A stretch of 64,000 nt of DNA, taken from positions 1-64,000 of the forward strand of contig CAZCFE010000003.1 of the NCBI GenBank assembly GCA_964497925.1, read 5' to 3'. Below, piece after piece: positions 62,099 to 64,000 of this stretch. A program made the translations under genes and the position numbers. The notes under the pieces are model-generated. The model searched no databases. It was not told where the DNA came from and saw only the letters and a list, made by a program, of their open reading frames with translations. This DNA is from CAIYWZ01 sp964497925. GTDB taxonomy: Bacteria; Pseudomonadota; Alphaproteobacteria; CAIYWZ01. How positions within the stretch are numbered: the stretch's first letter is position 1; each line of letters begins with the position of its first letter.

Positions 62099-63507
62099 TG
62101 ACAAACAAGCGAGATGAAAAAGAAGAGGATACTCCTATCATCTCGCCCGCTGACACTGTATTTACAGTTGGTGTGTCTCATGAAACAATCGATCAAGTCC
62201 ATGATGCATTGCAATCAGGTGAGAGTGATACAGTTGAAGAAATTGTATCCGATTTGCATGCTGCCGATGTTGCAGATCTTATTGAAAGGCTCGAAGATGG
62301 GGACCGTCACGATTTGGTTGAAGTCTTGCGTCAAAGTCTTGATGCGGAAGTCTTTTACTATTTAGAAGAAAATACACTCGAAGAAGTTGTTTCGCAACTT
62401 GGAAGTCATGATGTTGCTGCTGCAATATCAGAGCTTGACCCTGATGATGCTGTGACCATTATTGAAGAATTGGATGAAGATCGCAGGGAAGAGGTTTTAA
62501 GAGAGTTTCATCCACAAGATAGGGCCGCTGTTGAGAAGATATTGTCATATCCTGAAAACTCAGCAGGGCGACTCATGCGCTCGCGTATGGCCGTGGTGAA
62601 ATTGCACTGGACAATTGCACAAGTGATTGATTTCATGGCAGTTTCACAAGATTTACCTGATGAGTTTTTCCAAGTTTTCGTGGTGGACGATCATCAAAAA
62701 CCTGTAGGGCTGGTGTCTTTAAGCTCCCTATTAAAAGCGCCAAGAGATGAAAAAATTGAATCTTTTATCGAAGAGCGAGAGTTTAAAACAATTCCAATCC
62801 TAACTCCAGATGAAGACGTGGCAAAGCTGTTTAAATATTATGGGCTTGTTTCTGCTCCTGTTGTTGATGAAGATGGCCGCTTGGTTGGTATGATCACTGT
62901 TGACGATGTGGTAGAAGTCATTGAAGAAGAGGCTGAAAAAGAGATTCTTCACAGCGGAGGTGTGGGGCGTTCAGACTTTCACGCAGGAATCAATGAAACA
63001 GTTTGGCTTCGCTTAAAGTGGCTTTTGGTTGCTCTTGTGAATACCTTTTTGGCTGTGTATGTAATCAGTCATTTTGAAAAAACTTTAGAAGGAACAATTG
63101 CTTTGGCTATTTTAATGCCAGTTGTTGCTGGAATGGGAAGTAGTGCAGGGATGCAGGTTGTCACTGTGATTGTGCGCGCCATGGCAACAGATGAAATGCG
63201 TAATAATGAATACGTTCGGCCACTTTTTAAAGAAATTGGCGTTGCAACTATGATTGGCATTATTTTAGGAGCCATTTTTGGGGGGGCTGTGTATTTCTGG
63301 CAGGGAAGGCTGGATATTAGTATGGTGGTGTTCCTAGGTCTTCTTATAAACATGCTTTGGGGAGCGCTTGCCGGTGTTTTGATGCCTGTTGTTATCTCCA
63401 GGCTAGGGTTTGACCCCGCGCCAAGTTCGGGCCCCTTGTTGAGCTCGTCAACCGATATTTTCGGATTTGCAATTTTTCTAGGATTAGCTGTTTTATTGTT
63501 ATCTTGA
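62098..63507 (+). CDS. mgtE: Magnesium transporter MgtE
   Basis: Mg2+ channel of the inner membrane. The cytosolic MgtE N domain has the superhelical repeats VSDLHAADVADLIERL and LDPDDAVTIIEELDEDRREEVL. A CBS-domain pair follows (residues about 160-285, with FVVDDHQKPVGLVSL and PVVDEDGRLVGMITVDDVVEVI). Five membrane segments follow, with ILMPVVAGMGSSAGMQ forming the pore. The length of 469 is usual. The ATG overlaps the maeB stop by one base, so the two are coupled. Confidence 0.95.
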   Translation: MTNKRDEKEEDTPIISPADTVFTVGVSHETIDQVHDALQSGESDTVEEIVSDLHAADVADLIERLEDGDRHDLVEVLRQSLDAEVFYYLEENTLEEVVSQLGSHDVAAAISELDPDDAVTIIEELDEDRREEVLREFHPQDRAAVEKILSYPENSAGRLMRSRMAVVKLHWTIAQVIDFMAVSQDLPDEFFQVFVVDDHQKPVGLVSLSSLLKAPRDEKIESFIEEREFKTIPILTPDEDVAKLFKYYGLVSAPVVDEDGRLVGMITVDDVVEVIEEEAEKEILHSGGVGRSDFHAGINETVWLRLKWLLVALVNTFLAVYVISHFEKTLEGTIALAILMPVVAGMGSSAGMQVVTVIVRAMATDEMRNNEYVRPLFKEIGVATMIGIILGAIFGGAVYFWQGRLDISMVVFLGLLINMLWGALAGVLMPVVISRLGFDPAPSSGPLLSSSTDIFGFAIFLGLAVLLLS

Positions 63508-63537
63508 CTTTTTAAAAAAAAGATATACAATGTATAT
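63504..63537 (+). promoter_or_regulatory. mazEF promoter with palindromic operator
   Basis: TTGACT (63504-63509) and TACAAT (63526-63531) are 16 bases apart. The -35 begins at the mgtE stop region. A perfect inverted repeat, ATATACA (63523-63529) and TGTATAT (63531-63537) around one A, covers the -10 element. An operator in that position fits autorepression by the antitoxin complex, as known for mazEF. Confidence 0.65.
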
Positions 63538-63561
63538 ATGTACATCAGGGAGATTGGATTA

Positions 63562-63798
63562 ATGCTGACATCGCTTCAAAAATGGGGAAATAGTTTTGCT
63601 GTAAGAATTCCAGCAAGTTTTGTAAAAACGCTTCATATGCATTCCGGAACTCCTCTTGAAATTGTCATTGATGGAGATCGTATATCTATTTTGCCTAAAA
63701 CGCTTTCTTTGAATGAGCTTTTAGATAGAATAACGCCTCAAAATTGTCATGATCTTTTGTTGGATGATGCACTTCCTCAAGGAAAGGAAGAGTGGTAG
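63562..63798 (+). CDS. mazE: MazE-like AbrB-fold antitoxin
   Basis: Antitoxin with an N-terminal swapped-hairpin DNA-binding domain. The core is LQKWGNSFAVRIPASFVKTLHM followed by LEIVIDGDRISILPK, a standard MazE/PemI pattern. The C-terminal part (NELLDRITPQNCHDLLLDD) would bind the toxin. I start at ATG 63562 with AGGGAG at 63547-63552 rather than at ATG 63538, which overlaps the operator. The product is 78 residues. Its stop overlaps the toxin start. Confidence 0.9.
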   Translation: MLTSLQKWGNSFAVRIPASFVKTLHMHSGTPLEIVIDGDRISILPKTLSLNELLDRITPQNCHDLLLDDALPQGKEEW

Positions 63799-64000
63799 GC
63801 TATATTCCTCAAAGGGGGGATTTTGTTTGGATTGAGTTTGATCCTCAAAGAGGTATAGAAATTAAAAAACGTCGTCCCGCTTTTGTTATTTCGCCCAAGG
63901 CCTACAATCAAAAAAGAGGGTTGATGTTGTGCATGCCCGTTACGAGTCAAATTAAGGGTTATCCTTTTGAGGTGATTGTAGAAACACCTAACATTCAAGG
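63792..64000 (+). CDS. mazF: MazF-like endoribonuclease toxin (cut by window end)
   Basis: Partial gene, open to the right edge. From GTG 63792 it reads MVGYIPQRGDFVWIEFDP, then QRGIEIKKRRPAFVISPKAYN, GLMLCMPVTSQIKGYPFEV. These match the MazF/PemK fold: the GDIVWIDFDPxxGxEQxxxRPALVIS-type start and the conserved PVTSQ motif. MazF toxins are sequence-specific mRNA interferases. It overlaps mazE by seven bases, with AAAGGAAG just upstream. About 40 C-terminal residues are missing because of the window edge. Confidence 0.9.
   Translation, partial: MVGYIPQRGDFVWIEFDPQRGIEIKKRRPAFVISPKAYNQKRGLMLCMPVTSQIKGYPFEVIVETPNIQ

Overview
The window is AT-rich bacterial chromosome carrying ordinary housekeeping genes and several accessory or decaying loci. 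Gene content points to an alphaproteobacterium: a CckA-type hybrid kinase, a FlgJ lacking a muramidase domain, a PmtA-like methyltransferase, an FdxA-type ferredoxin, RNase J, and malic enzyme fused to a phosphotransacetylase domain. High AT content, gene decay, an amino-acid ABC importer, a protein with a eukaryotic-style IQ motif and a degenerate Fic protein suggest a host-associated lineage such as Holosporales or a relative. That placement is inference. There is no IS element, CRISPR array or prophage.

Layout: 1-8.4 kb holds an IQ-motif protein, cckA (reverse), a large unknown exported protein and a long MscS channel. 8.4-12.8 kb holds tsaD-gpsA and a reverse operon of a BamE-like lipoprotein plus a three-gene amino-acid ABC importer. 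13-15.2 kb holds two adjacent genes of an unrecognised cysteine-module family. 15.2-22.1 kb holds a DMT permease, rnj, a PmtA-like gene and hflK-hflC-degP. 22.1-27.1 kb holds tRNA-His and a flagellar operon (flgI-flgJ-flgN-flgK-flgL) behind a clear sigma-54 promoter and a long leader hairpin. 27.2-33.1 kb is a tight run of gap, a degenerate fic gene, fumC and two tandem DUF4153-like genes whose junction shows how they duplicated. 33.2-38.1 kb is a reduced type II secretion / type IV pilus-like cluster followed by a small secreted acidic protein. 38.1-39.35 kb holds a serine-hydrolase lipoprotein gene next to the wreck of its paralogue.

39.3-48.6 kb holds parC-recO, a DUF1761 protein, ubiE, an enoyl-CoA hydratase, algH, rnhA, a double CDGSH protein, and a reverse operon in which the ATP synthase a-subunit gene follows fliO-fliP, then rpmB. 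48.7-59.9 kb holds tRNA-Ser, ubiA, an unknown envelope protein, yidC-engB-hemE, a transporter/acyltransferase/adenylation fusion with a damaged third domain, an L,D-transpeptidase, an M16 peptidase, fdxA and tRNA-Leu. The window closes with maeB-mgtE and a mazEF toxin-antitoxin pair cut by the right edge.

TTG start codons with good ribosome-binding sites are frequent. Many genes are coupled by 1-8 base overlaps. All functional calls come from motif recognition by eye; no database search was run.
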